A stretch of 64,000 bases of DNA from FACHB-T130 sp042747725 (GCF_042747725.1 NZ_JBHZGO010000108.1:31691-95690); one strand, 5' to 3'; shown: positions 53,353 to 62,290, counted from the first letter of the stretch. The notes: generated by a model not told the origin, from the letters alone. Made by a program: numbers and translations.

Positions 53353-54126
53353 GTGCTAAAAAAAGTAACTTTGACACTTAGCCTATTAACCGGCGCTCTT
53401 TGGGTTGGTGGCTCTTTTCAATCTACGTTCGCCACTCCCCTTATTGTTGCCCAAGAAGCACCTGTCCAAACACCAGCCCCAGAACCAAAAGTCGCCCCAT
53501 CCGCACCAGCACCTACCCAAGCACCGACAACTCAACCAGCGTCATCTGATGTGAAGCTGACTTTAGAAGATTTGCCTGCTGGGTTTCAGGAACTCCCACC
53601 CGATGTAGCCGTCGAGATTGCCTCCAAATTGGATGTTCTCAGACAACAGCTAACGCAAGCGAACATGAAGCCGGAGAACTTCTTTGCTTTCGTTAATCCA
53701 GAGAACTTCCAAATCGTCTTGGGCTTCACTGGAAATATGCCAAATCAGCCCGAACAAGCTAAGTTTGATGCGGGTCTGCAAGAAATGCAGAACCCTCAGA
53801 AGCAACAACAGATGTTGAGCCTACTGCGGGAGAGACTCAAAGCATACCAGGGACTAGAAGTTGTGGAATACAAACCCCTGCCGGAACTGAATAACCTGGG
53901 GAATGCTTCGGGTGGCATGACGCTGGCTCTGAAGATACAAGAGCAACCCGTGCGGATGGATATCGCTGCTTTTCGCCGAAATTCGACAGGAGCGTTAACA
54001 GCGGTGATGTACGTCAATGGTAAACAGCCAGCGGTGCAGGTAGGAGATGTGGTTCGCAAGCTAGACAGCCGGATTTTGCAGGTGTCTCCTGCTGCCAATC
54101 TGCCTCGCACCCGGTTAGGACGATAG
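53353..54126 (+). CDS. Exported protein, unknown
   Basis: The 257-residue product starts at GTG 53353 and has a signal peptide ending near STFATP. A Pro/Ala/Gln-rich linker of about 40 residues follows, then a compact domain (LTLEDLPAGFQELPPDVAVE, ENFFAFVNPENFQIVLGFTG, VVEYKPLPELNNLGNASGGM, FRRNSTGALTAVMYVNGKQP). It looks like a periplasmic cyanobacterial protein of unknown function. A long inverted repeat lies directly after it. Confidence 0.65.
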   Translation: MLKKVTLTLSLLTGALWVGGSFQSTFATPLIVAQEAPVQTPAPEPKVAPSAPAPTQAPTTQPASSDVKLTLEDLPAGFQELPPDVAVEIASKLDVLRQQLTQANMKPENFFAFVNPENFQIVLGFTGNMPNQPEQAKFDAGLQEMQNPQKQQQMLSLLRERLKAYQGLEVVEYKPLPELNNLGNASGGMTLALKIQEQPVRMDIAAFRRNSTGALTAVMYVNGKQPAVQVGDVVRKLDSRILQVSPAANLPRTRLGR

Positions 54127-54135
54127 ACGGGCGAT

Positions 54136-54203
54136 CGCGCCAGCAATCTCTCTTAGGCGATAGAGCGCGATCGCTTAAGAGAGATTTAAGGGTTGCTGGC
54201 GCG
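54136..54203. repeat. Long interrupted inverted repeat
   Basis: CGCGCCAGCAA pairs with TTGCTGGCGCG, and inside it TCTCTCTTA pairs with TAAGAGAGA, with HIP1 sites in the loop. It starts about 10 bases after the exported protein gene and may end its transcript. Confidence 0.55.
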
Positions 54204-54293
54204 ATTGAGTTCATCTGTCGATCCGCTCGCAGCAGAGTATATTAGAGGGCTAAGACCTGCCCAATCCGCTAAATCCCTGAAAGGGATTTAAAT

Positions 54294-55610
54294 ATGGCTG
54301 AAACAGCTAGCACAAAAACGTCTGAAAGTAAAGCCCGTCCCATCTGGAAGCGTATCCCACTCTACTTTCAAATATTAATTGCCCTGATTCTAGGCGTAGG
54401 CTTGGGGATGTTGCTAGGTGCTGGGAACCCCGCTCCTCAAAATGTCGCCGCGATCAATAACCTGGCAATTCCTTGCAACTTGGTATTAAAGGCGCTCAAA
54501 GCCCTCGCCACACCGCTGATTCTGCTGGCAGTGCTGCATACCTTCCTCACCGCCAGTATCCCCGGCAGGTCAGGTCGCCGTTTGGCAGTTCTGTTGTTAA
54601 CCAATACTGTCGTAGCCATCCTGATTGGTCTTTTAGTCGCCAATGTCGTGCAACCGGGCAGATGGGGAGGTCTTGTTGCACCCCCAAGCACTGCCGAAGT
54701 CACCAAGACACTCGACCCCTGGGGACTCCTGCAAGATAGCGTGCCTGCTTCTATCCTCCAGCCTTTGGTCGAGAACAATGTTATCCAACTGATTGTCGTC
54801 GCCCTGAGCTTTGGAATCGTCTTGCGTGCCTTGAAAACAGAGCAGGTAGCTCAAGGGAAAACGGAATATCTAGCCGCCGAACACGGGATTACATTTTTAT
54901 TCGAGGCAGTCATTCGCGTTCTGGGCTGGGTGATTGCCCTAGTGCCACTGGCAGTCTTCGGGATTGTTGCTAAAACTGTTGCCCTTCAAGGCTTCGCACC
55001 GTTTAAATCTCTGGCTGCGTTCATCGTGGCGGTGCTGGTGGCGCTGTTATTGCAAGCCTGCTACTATCTTAGCCGGGTGTTCTTCGGCTCGTGGGTGAGT
55101 CCGCAACGCTTTCTAGCTGGAGGATCTGATGCTTTCCTCACCGCCTTCTCAACCGCTTCCTCGACGGTGACAATGCCGATCACTTTTCGAGTTTTGCAGG
55201 AAAAAGTGGGCTTAAGGGAATCTTCCGCATCGCTGGGGGCTTTAGTCGGTAGCAACTTCAACAACGACGGCACAGCACTCTATGAAGCCATGTCTGCTTT
55301 GTTTGTTGCCCAAGTGCTGAACATTCCTCTGAGTCTCCCACAGCAGTTGATCGTCGTGCTGACATCCATCGTTGCCTCCGTAGGCGCAGCGGGCATTCCA
55401 GAAGCGGGGCTAGTGACGATGACGCTGGTTTTCACGGCGGTTGGTTTGCCTACTCAATACATCGCCTTGCTGGTGACGGTGGATTGGTTCCTCGATCGCT
55501 GTCGCACTGCAATTAATGTAATGGGCGATATGACTGTCAGTGCATTACTTGATGGCAAGGTGCCTAAACAGGAGCCTGATTTGATAGAAGAAGTCATTCA
55601 AAGTCAATAG
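54294..55610 (+). CDS. Dicarboxylate/amino acid:cation symporter
   Basis: The 438-residue protein has the DAACS (GltP/DctA) fold. Eight membrane helices and the two re-entrant loops are visible: AFSTASSTVTMPITFRVL (HP1, serine-rich), SNFNNDGTALYEAMS (helix 7 cation site, here NNDG for the usual NMDG), and GAAGIPEAGLVTMTLVFTAV (HP2). Substrates are glutamate, aspartate or C4-dicarboxylates with H+ or Na+. The N-terminal LALILGVGLGMLLGAG fits helix 1. An ATTTAAATATGG leader precedes the ATG. Confidence 0.9.
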   Translation: MAETASTKTSESKARPIWKRIPLYFQILIALILGVGLGMLLGAGNPAPQNVAAINNLAIPCNLVLKALKALATPLILLAVLHTFLTASIPGRSGRRLAVLLLTNTVVAILIGLLVANVVQPGRWGGLVAPPSTAEVTKTLDPWGLLQDSVPASILQPLVENNVIQLIVVALSFGIVLRALKTEQVAQGKTEYLAAEHGITFLFEAVIRVLGWVIALVPLAVFGIVAKTVALQGFAPFKSLAAFIVAVLVALLLQACYYLSRVFFGSWVSPQRFLAGGSDAFLTAFSTASSTVTMPITFRVLQEKVGLRESSASLGALVGSNFNNDGTALYEAMSALFVAQVLNIPLSLPQQLIVVLTSIVASVGAAGIPEAGLVTMTLVFTAVGLPTQYIALLVTVDWFLDRCRTAINVMGDMTVSALLDGKVPKQEPDLIEEVIQSQ

Positions 55611-55757
55611 TTATTAGTCATTAGTTATTGACAAAGTGGGCAATTAGCAATCCAACAAGATAGCAACTAAGGGTTTTTCTTTCCCCCGATATAGGCAAAA
55701 TATAACTTGAGCAAGATATGCTGAAAAATAAGACTACCTGGCACTAGGAATTAAACG

Positions 55758-57002
55758 ATGGATGACAAACCGGGAATAGTGTCTGAAAAAGAGACGGAAG
55801 CAAACTCCTCAACTTCTGACCCAGAAACAGACAAAGCGGAAAAGTCTTTAACGCAGTCCACGGATGTCAAGAAGCCATCGTTCTTCGATTCAGTTGCCAC
55901 TGCTGGGCAAGCAGTGGTGAAAACAGCAGCCGGAGTCGGGATGGCAGTTGGGAACACTGCCTACCAGACAGGCAAAGCTGTGGCGACGACGACTACTGGG
56001 GTAGCGCAAGCGGCGGCGAAACAAGCGCAAAAATTGATTGAACAAACCACGCAAGGCGCAGGGCGTGCAGTGACTTTTGTGGGTGACAACGCATTTTTGC
56101 GGCACGTTACTAGGGCGTTACCCACGAATTGGTTGCTGGGGATTATCAATCAAGTTGATGTCGTAAAAGCTGAAGCTGATGTTAAAAAGCTACAGCAAAA
56201 GTATCCCGACGAAAAACCGAATCAGATTGCCCATCGTCTGATGGTTGAGAAAGCAATTTATGGTGGCGGAATGGGGCTGGCGACTGGCTTGTTGCCGGGA
56301 GCGGCATTGGCGTTGCTGACGGTTGATTTGGCGGCAACGACGCTATTGCAGTCAGAAATGGTTTATCAGATTGCGGCGGCTTATGGATTAGATTTGAAAG
56401 ATCCTGCCCGTAAGGGTGAAGTGCTGGGAATCTTTGGTTTGTCCTTGGGCGGTTCTCGTGCAATCAAGGCGGGTTTGGGTTTATTGAAAGCGACGCCAGT
56501 GGCGGGTGCGGCGATCGGTGCTAGCGCGAATGCGACGATGATCTATGCGCTGGGGTATGCGGCTTGTCGCTTTTATGAGGCACAGCTGCATTCTCAGGCA
56601 TCGATGGAAAAGCTGGTAGAGTCTCAGGCGGCAAGCGAGAAGTATTTGGAAAGTGCGATCGCGCAACAAGCGATTATGGATCGGATTCTGGTTCATATCA
56701 TCGTGGCGAGTCATCCTGGCAAATCTTGGGAAGATATTTTACCGTCGTTACAAGCTGCCAAACTTAGCCCAACTTCTCTAGAGGCGATCGCCAATAACAT
56801 TAATCGACAACAGCCTTTAGATACGCTTCTGGATCAACTCAATCGGGACTATGCGTTGCCGCTGTTAGCTCAGTGCTATACAATCTCCCAACTAGATAGC
56901 GCAGTGACGCCAGAAGAATCCCAAGTCATTGAAAAAATTACCCAAAAATTTGATATCGACGTAGAGGCAATTAAAAAAATTGTCGGTTCAACACCACGCT
57001 GA
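55758..57002 (+). CDS. EcsC-like domain protein
   Basis: The 414-residue product has a charged N-terminus, an Ala/Thr/Gln-rich helical stretch (about 40-110, GVAQAAAKQAQKLIEQTTQG), then an EcsC-type segment (VEKAIYGGGMGLATGLLPGA, LLTVDLAATTLLQSEMVYQI) with hydrophobic helices. The C-terminus (about 340-410) has a TerB-like helical region VTPEESQVIEKITQKFDID. EcsC is a poorly understood partner of EcsAB. Function here is unknown; the membrane association is likely. Confidence 0.65.
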   Translation: MDDKPGIVSEKETEANSSTSDPETDKAEKSLTQSTDVKKPSFFDSVATAGQAVVKTAAGVGMAVGNTAYQTGKAVATTTTGVAQAAAKQAQKLIEQTTQGAGRAVTFVGDNAFLRHVTRALPTNWLLGIINQVDVVKAEADVKKLQQKYPDEKPNQIAHRLMVEKAIYGGGMGLATGLLPGAALALLTVDLAATTLLQSEMVYQIAAAYGLDLKDPARKGEVLGIFGLSLGGSRAIKAGLGLLKATPVAGAAIGASANATMIYALGYAACRFYEAQLHSQASMEKLVESQAASEKYLESAIAQQAIMDRILVHIIVASHPGKSWEDILPSLQAAKLSPTSLEAIANNINRQQPLDTLLDQLNRDYALPLLAQCYTISQLDSAVTPEESQVIEKITQKFDIDVEAIKKIVGSTPR

Positions 57003-57615
57003 CAAATACTAACGCTTGTGCGCGATCGCTCTAATCGCCCCAGTCTGCTTCAAAAAGCTAGCTATTGGGGAACGAATCTAGCGCGTTTTTGTCTGCGTGA
57101 GTGTTAGTCACGCTTTTGATCTGGGAATCCTAAGAGGGAGGCGATACTAAATCTCTCTCCTGCGATCGCTGCTAGCCATGACGAAACAGTGGATTCGAGA
57201 ACGAACCAGTGCCGGGGAACGGGTACGCACTGGCGTTGCAGCCTTAACGACAAGGCGTGCAATCAGGGATACAACTTCTCTGCCCGAACTGAATTCTGTC
57301 TCTGCCCGAACTGAATTCTGTAGCGCTGCGTCAGCATCAATCAGTTTGATTGTCTCATCTCTTGCATCTGGAAAATCTCACCCCCAGCTTGTTTCCCTTG
57401 AAATAAAGGCAGAGAATTACTTCTGTTTCCTTGCAGGATAGGGTTGGAGAAGACGCCTTCTGGCACAAGAGATTAGATTTAGGAACTCCTGGTAACTAAA
57501 TAGGCAGGTGAAAATAAATTTAAAAACTCAATTATTAACTCAACTTAAGAATTTTTATATTGTTTTTCTGTCTCGATACTTAGGTTTGTATCCTTACTTA
57601 TAACTCTTTCCCGTT
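57003..57615. other. Intergenic region with a tandem 22-bp repeat
   Basis: About 610 bases. It contains a perfect tandem 22-bp duplication at 57277-57320 and AT-rich sequence before the next gene. A rightward 87-codon frame at 57178 overlaps the duplication but lacks a ribosome site and looks fortuitous. Confidence 0.5.
57277..57320. repeat. Perfect tandem 22-bp duplication
   Basis: Two adjacent, identical 22-bp units, each beginning TCTCTGCCCGAACTG and ending AATTCTG. The break points suggest a recent slippage event. Confidence 0.75.
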
Positions 57616-58407
57616 ATGCCTGAACAAATCTCTCAACTAACGGCAATGTTTGACCTTGGAGAATCAGAAAGTATTCTTGATAAACTCCCTCCAGAAGCCA
57701 AGAAATGGGCGGAAAGTTTGCCTTGGAACCAGCGCCGTTATGTGCTGTCATTGTGTCATCTAATGTGTGCGGCTACTCCAGAAATGCAAGCAGAATTTTT
57801 GGATGATTATACGGCAACGGGCTTAGTTACCAAAAGACTTCAAGACAAAAATACTCAACAAAGAGTCCAAGAATATTTAACACAATTCCACCTTCATTTA
57901 GACTTAAATGAATTAGTTTTAAGAAGTTATATTAGACAGTTTTATATCCATTCAGCTCAAGATGTAAGTAGACAACCAGAATTGTACTTAGAATCAGCTC
58001 TGAGACTGGTTCTCAGTACAGAAGAACGTAACAATGTGTTTAACTACATTTTGGGATTTGAACTCATTAAAATGATGTTTAAAATGAGTTGGTTGCAGCA
58101 TGAAAGACTATATCAACTACAAATTAATCAAGAAGAGTTTTTCAATACTTATATAAAACCAATTCAACATGCTCATCGAATTAATGCGATAGTTGTTCCC
58201 AGTTCTAATAATCGTTTTTTTGACAAACGTAATTATTTTGTACAAAAACCTGTAATTAGCGATAAGAAGTTAATACAGCTAGTTATGGCTACTTTTAATA
58301 CAGATTTAGTGACTCATTTTGGTTTTACAATTATTCGACATCTCAATTCTTTAGTTTTTGATTATGAATATATCTTTGAGGATGAACAAGAAGGTGTATT
58401 TAAATAA
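57616..58407 (+). CDS. Conserved-looking protein, unknown
   Basis: The 263-residue soluble, helix-rich protein starts MPEQISQLTAMFDLGESESI and contains PPEAKKWAESLPWNQRRYVL, LNELVLRSYIRQFYIHSAQD, LSTEERNNVFNYILGFELIK and an acidic tail FEDEQEGVFK. No motif of a known enzyme is seen. Cyanobacterial proteins of this size and layout are often unannotated. It stands alone on the strand. Confidence 0.65.
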   Translation: MPEQISQLTAMFDLGESESILDKLPPEAKKWAESLPWNQRRYVLSLCHLMCAATPEMQAEFLDDYTATGLVTKRLQDKNTQQRVQEYLTQFHLHLDLNELVLRSYIRQFYIHSAQDVSRQPELYLESALRLVLSTEERNNVFNYILGFELIKMMFKMSWLQHERLYQLQINQEEFFNTYIKPIQHAHRINAIVVPSSNNRFFDKRNYFVQKPVISDKKLIQLVMATFNTDLVTHFGFTIIRHLNSLVFDYEYIFEDEQEGVFK

Positions 58408-58736
58408 CCCTAATTTGCTTTGCGCTTGAAACTTTATCAGGACCCACGGATACGGACGTGCGCCCCCAATATAGCGGTTCTCACTTGTATGCGGTACAGC
58501 TTTAACTTCTCTCCAAACCTCTCTTTGATCCGGAGAAAGGCTTTGAAATTAGCCCCCTTCCCTCCCAGGGAAGGGGGTTGGGGGTTAGGTCTGACTGTAC
58601 TAGACTCAACCCTTAAAGCGCTATATTTCTCGGATAAGCCCACAAGTCGATCGCGTTAGCGAAGCACAGGGTATGCAGTGAATCTATAGCCTGGAACTAC
58701 GGCAAGGCAACCTCCCTACCCCATAAAGTTGCAAAG

Positions 58737-58826
58737 CAGGACTTACGCATCACCACATAGTAAGGGCAACCACAGGGGGATTGAACCGACAAGAACGCTA
58801 TATGTATAAGCTTTGCGTAAGTCCTG
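58737..58826 (+). mobile_element. MITE-like element, copy 4
   Basis: 90-bp element with ends CAGGACTTACGCA and TTTGCGTAAGTCCTG. The flanking 5-bp duplication CAAAG lies at 58732-58736 and 58827-58831. It sits only about 40 bases from the petA terminator. Confidence 0.85.
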
Positions 58827-58866
58827 CAAAGGTAGAGGAGGCTGGCAAATACGTTATTTTTTATCG

Positions 58867-58895
58867 CAAAAAAAAGACAGGCATCTTGCCTGTCT
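58867..58895 (-). terminator. Intrinsic terminator of petA
   Basis: On the minus strand GACAGGCA and TGCCTGTC form an 8-bp stem with loop AGA, followed by a T-run (A-run at 58868-58875). It lies 27 bases after the petA stop. Confidence 0.8.
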
Positions 58896-58921
58896 CATAA
58901 CTATTTAGTACAACGCCAAAC

Positions 58922-59911
58922 TTAGAAATTCATCTCAGCCGCTTGCACTCTCTCAACTTGCTTCTTCTTCAGTACTAGCAAGACTTGACACAACATGATT
59001 GCAGCAATAAATGCCATCAACCACTTGATCCGGGTGGGGCTTTGCAAAACGATTTCGGCATCCATTTGACCAAAGCCACCGACGTTAGGATTGGAAGTCA
59101 GCGCTTCGCCAGCTTTAACTTCCTGTCCTTCGGAGACAATTAGCTCTGGACCTGCGGGAATTGTATCAACAACCGCATTGCCTTCTGCTGGTTGAATGGT
59201 GACTTGAGAGCCACCTTCTTCAGCTTGGGTAATGGAAGCGACGCGACCGGCTACAGAAGCGTTATAGATGGAATTGTTGCTCTTTTCACCTGTGGGGTAA
59301 ACCTGACCGCGACCCCGGTTGCCACCAACGTGAATCGAGTATTTACCGAAGAAAACTTTCTTATCGGTCTGTGGATTGGGAGACAGAACGGGGAAGATAA
59401 TTTCCTGATATTGATCGCCTGGAATGGGGCCAACTATGACAATATTTTCTTTGTCTTCGCTGTAGGGTTGGTAGTAGAGTTCCCCGATTTTTTCCTTCAT
59501 TTCTTCAGGAATTCTATCTTCGGGGGCAATTTTGAAGCCTTCTGGCAACATTAAAACGGCACCCACGTTCAGGGGACCTTTGCTGCCATCGGCTTGCACC
59601 TGCTGCGTGTTGGTGTCGTAGGGAACTTTCACGACGGCTTCAAAGACGGTGTCTGGCAGAACAGATTGGGGAACTTCTATTTCTGTGGGTTTGGCACCGA
59701 GGTGACAGTTGGCACACACAATCCGCCCCGTTGGTTCGCGAGGGGTTTCAGGATAGGTTTGTTGCGCCCAGAAGGGATAGGCACTCGCTGATTGGGGAAG
59801 GGCTAGATCGCTGGCGAGGAATAATGACACGGTGGCGATCGCAACCAGGACGGTTTTGATCATCGCCTGTTTGCCTATTTTGGATATCGCCGATAAAGAA
59901 ACTTTTCTCAT
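58922..59911 (-). CDS. petA: Apocytochrome f
   Basis: The 329-residue precursor has a signal peptide ending SASA; the mature protein begins YPFWAQQ, where Tyr45 is an axial haem ligand. The haem site is CANCH (Cys66, Cys69, His70). A C-terminal membrane anchor (WLMAFIAAIMLCQVLLVL) and stromal tail with Lys residues complete it. Cytochrome f is the electron donor to plastocyanin or cytochrome c6 in the b6f complex. petC lies 180 bases upstream on the same strand. Confidence 0.97.
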   Translation of the reverse strand: MRKVSLSAISKIGKQAMIKTVLVAIATVSLFLASDLALPQSASAYPFWAQQTYPETPREPTGRIVCANCHLGAKPTEIEVPQSVLPDTVFEAVVKVPYDTNTQQVQADGSKGPLNVGAVLMLPEGFKIAPEDRIPEEMKEKIGELYYQPYSEDKENIVIVGPIPGDQYQEIIFPVLSPNPQTDKKVFFGKYSIHVGGNRGRGQVYPTGEKSNNSIYNASVAGRVASITQAEEGGSQVTIQPAEGNAVVDTIPAGPELIVSEGQEVKAGEALTSNPNVGGFGQMDAEIVLQSPTRIKWLMAFIAAIMLCQVLLVLKKKQVERVQAAEMNF

Positions 59912-59955
59912 CTCTCAAGAAGGGATTCTGGGTCGAATTTCAAACAATATCTATC

Positions 59956-60093
59956 AGTTTTTTGTCTTTAGTTTTTCGTTCTTAGTTTTTTGTCCTTAGT
60001 TTTTCGTCCTTAGTGTTTGGTCTATTACAAATGACCAATGACTCATGACGAATGACTGATGACTGATGACTAAGCACCGATGACTAATGACCT
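59956..60093. repeat. Two tandem repeat blocks between petC and petA
   Basis: Four 14-bp units of the type AGTTTTTNGTCCTT fill 59956-60011. About nine heptamers of the type ATGACTG/ATGACTA fill 60031-60093, up to the petC stop codon. Both are cyanobacterial STRR-like repeats. They occupy nearly the whole petC-petA gap. Confidence 0.75.
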
Positions 60094-60632
60094 TATGTCC
60101 ACCAAGGATTTTCGCCGGTACGGAAGTCGGTTTCCGTCCAAGACGTTAATGTAACCTTGTCGTCCGCCACGGTAGCGTGAACCAGTGCCAGAGACAGCGG
60201 TGCTGGTCCCCGTACTACCTTGCCGGTGCTGTCATATTGAGAACCGTGGCAGGGACACATAAACTTGTTCTCACCGGAATTCCAAGGGACAACGCAACCC
60301 AAGTGGGTGCAGACGGCGTTTAAGCCGTAATTGTCAATGGTTTTCTCCTCGGTCACGACAATGTAGGTAGGGTCGCCCTTGAAGCCCTGAACCAAGGTGC
60401 GATCGCCCGCATTATGATTAGCTAAAAAATCACTCACAATGACATCGTTGCCGATGGCATCTTTGGCAGTTAGACCACCACCCGTTCCACCACTCGAAGG
60501 GGGGATGAAATACTTAACAACGGGATACAGTGCCCCCAGAGCTGTTCCTGTAATGGTACCAAAAGTGAGCAAATTCATAAATTGACGACGCCCCATATCG
60601 GGAACGTCTGACGAGCTAGAAAGTTGAGCCAT
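60093..60632 (-). CDS. petC: Cytochrome b6f Rieske iron-sulfur protein
   Basis: The 179-residue protein has an N-terminal membrane helix after the twin-Arg-like GRRQFMN (about residues 14-20), a Gly-rich hinge (PPSSGGTGGG) and the cluster-binding boxes CTHLGC (108-113) and CPCHGS (126-131). It carries electrons from plastoquinol to cytochrome f. It is exported and folded via the Tat system; tatC is about 600 bases away. It is the first gene of the petC-petA unit. Confidence 0.96.
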   Translation of the reverse strand: MAQLSSSSDVPDMGRRQFMNLLTFGTITGTALGALYPVVKYFIPPSSGGTGGGLTAKDAIGNDVIVSDFLANHNAGDRTLVQGFKGDPTYIVVTEEKTIDNYGLNAVCTHLGCVVPWNSGENKFMCPCHGSQYDSTGKVVRGPAPLSLALVHATVADDKVTLTSWTETDFRTGENPWWT

Positions 60633-60868
60633 GAGTAACGTCTGAGTGTATAGCTATGTGAACAACCCTGGGTTTAGTCCCAGATTTTGTTAAACCTTGC
60701 CTAATCAATGTATACCAAGCAAGTCGCAAGCCTGTTCGCCACAAACCCTTTTGTAGAAAGGTTTACAGCCTTGCTAAGGGTATTATTACATTCTTTTGCA
60801 CCGTATCATTAATTTAAGAAGCGCTCCATTTATGACGAAATGTAAAGAAAAGTAATTGCGATAAAACT

Positions 60869-61186
60869 ATGACAGGACAAGACCTTCGCCAACTCCTGAT
60901 CGACAAGTGGGGACGCTCATACGATATCCAGATCAGGCGGACTCAGGGCAAAATTTTCCTCCAGGTAATGTGGAAATACTTAGAGCAGGCGTCTTTTCCG
61001 CTGTCGGAGGCAGACTACATGGCGCACCTGGATACTGTCGCCGAGTATCTCCACGCTTGGGGTGGAGCTGACCAAGTACAACATTATATTGAACAAACGC
61101 GCGATCGCCCTCGACTCGGTAAAGCAGTCAGCATCCCCCTAGACCTGGGTGAACGAGCCTCGGAGTGGATGCTCGAACAGTTCTAG
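60869..61186 (+). CDS. DUF3067 protein
   Basis: The 105-residue protein matches DUF3067: MTGQDLRQLLIDKWGRSYDI, QIRRTQGKIFLQVMWKYLEQ, and HAWGGADQVQHYIEQTRDRP. The family occurs in cyanobacteria and plants and has no assigned function. The gene lies between the petC and tatC genes, diverging from petC, with about 236 bases between. Its 3' end is about 20 bases from the convergent tatC stop. Confidence 0.85.
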   Translation: MTGQDLRQLLIDKWGRSYDIQIRRTQGKIFLQVMWKYLEQASFPLSEADYMAHLDTVAEYLHAWGGADQVQHYIEQTRDRPRLGKAVSIPLDLGERASEWMLEQF

Positions 61187-61206
61187 AAGGTGCCAACTTA
61201 CCGATC

Positions 61207-62010
61207 TCAGCGCCCTACGAGCTTAACCAAGCCAATTCCGCTATAGTAGAGTCCCAAAACGGCACCCGCGAGGAGGCTTTGGGTGAGGGGGTCGGTGGAA
61301 GGCGTCAGAATGGCACCCAAAATTGCTGCCCCCAGGATCACAAACCGCCAGCCAGATAGCATTTGCCCAGAAGAGACAATTCCCAAAAAGCCGAGTAGCA
61401 GCTGGACGATGGGAATTTGAAATGCCAATCCGGTGCTAAACATCAGCAGCAGCACGAATTCAAAATATCGGTCAATCGACCACAGCTGCTCGACGACATC
61501 TGCCCCGTAGCTGATGAAGAAATTCAGGGCGGCTGGAATTAATGCTACATAGGCAAATGCCAGTCCCGCTACAAACAGGACACCCGACCCCAAAACAACG
61601 GGTCCCACTAAGCGGCGTTCGCGGCGAGTAAGCCCTGGGAGAACAAACAGGATGATCTGGTACAAGATAAAGGGACTGGCTACTAGCAAGCCACTGTAAC
61701 CGGCAACTTTAATGGAGACAAAGAAGTATTCTCCCGGTGCCAGCTGGAGAAACTTGACGCCCTGCGCCGGTACCTCCAGCAGTTGGACAATTGGCTTGAC
61801 AAACAGGAAGCTGCCAATGACACCTACGACAACCGCAATTAGCGCATAGAAAATCCGCCGCCGCAACTCCTCCAGATGGTCGAATAGAGACATCTCGGTT
61901 TCAGCGGGCAGCTCATCAAGGTATTCATCTTCTAGATTGCGGTTCGCTGATTCCGGCTCCAGGTCTGGATTTAGCTGGGATGCGGTATCGACTTCTGAAG
62001 GAAGCGTCAT
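61207..62010 (-). CDS. tatC: Twin-arginine translocase subunit TatC
   Basis: The 267-residue protein has an acidic N-terminal extension (about 1-40) and the TatC core with six membrane helices. The start of the core, SLFDHLEELRRRIFYALIAV, and the cytoplasmic PFILYQIILFVLPGLTRRER match the family. TatC recognises the twin-Arg signal of folded substrates such as the Rieske protein encoded nearby. Confidence 0.93.
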   Translation of the reverse strand: MTLPSEVDTASQLNPDLEPESANRNLEDEYLDELPAETEMSLFDHLEELRRRIFYALIAVVVGVIGSFLFVKPIVQLLEVPAQGVKFLQLAPGEYFFVSIKVAGYSGLLVASPFILYQIILFVLPGLTRRERRLVGPVVLGSGVLFVAGLAFAYVALIPAALNFFISYGADVVEQLWSIDRYFEFVLLLMFSTGLAFQIPIVQLLLGFLGIVSSGQMLSGWRFVILGAAILGAILTPSTDPLTQSLLAGAVLGLYYSGIGLVKLVGR

Positions 62011-62052
62011 CGGTCAAGTTTGCTTTGAAGATTTCTTGACTATTGTATCCAT

Positions 62053-62290
62053 ATCAATTAAAAATTAAAAATTAAAAATTAAAAATTGAAGAAAGTTCCA
62101 GCAATTAGAAATTAAAAATTGAAGAAAGTTCCAGCAATTAGAAATTAAAAATTGAAGAAAAATCCAGCGATAGAAAGCCACTTCTACGGCTAGTAATCGG
62201 TAATGAAATTTTCCTCATTACCAACTCCCAAAACGGGAGCTTTCATTACACCAAACTGCTTTCTCCAATTTTTAATTTTTAATTTTTGAA
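62053..62290. repeat. AT-rich heptamer and 33-bp tandem repeats
   Basis: TTAAAAA-type heptamers at 62056-62087 are followed by two copies of a 33-bp unit (62088-62120 and 62121-62153, starting GAAGAAAGTTCCAGCAATTA) and a partial third to about 62175. Heptamers resume at 62266-62289 up to the slt stop. Confidence 0.75.

Larger units (their letters stand above)
58408..58921. other. Intergenic region with repeats, a MITE and a terminator
   Basis: About 510 bases: a G/C-rich dispersed repeat near 58552-58592 (CCCCCTTCCCTCCCAGGG then AAGGGGGTTGGGGGTTAGG), MITE copy 4 (58737-58826) and the petA terminator at 58867-58895. No gene was seen. Confidence 0.6.

Noticed and set aside
57178..57441. Rightward 87-codon frame
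   Set aside because: Contains the 22-bp tandem duplication, lacks a ribosome site, and has unnatural composition.
58440..58500. A segment resembling part of a group II intron domain V
   Set aside because: The expected 34-base stem with catalytic triad could not be formed, and no intron-encoded protein is nearby.
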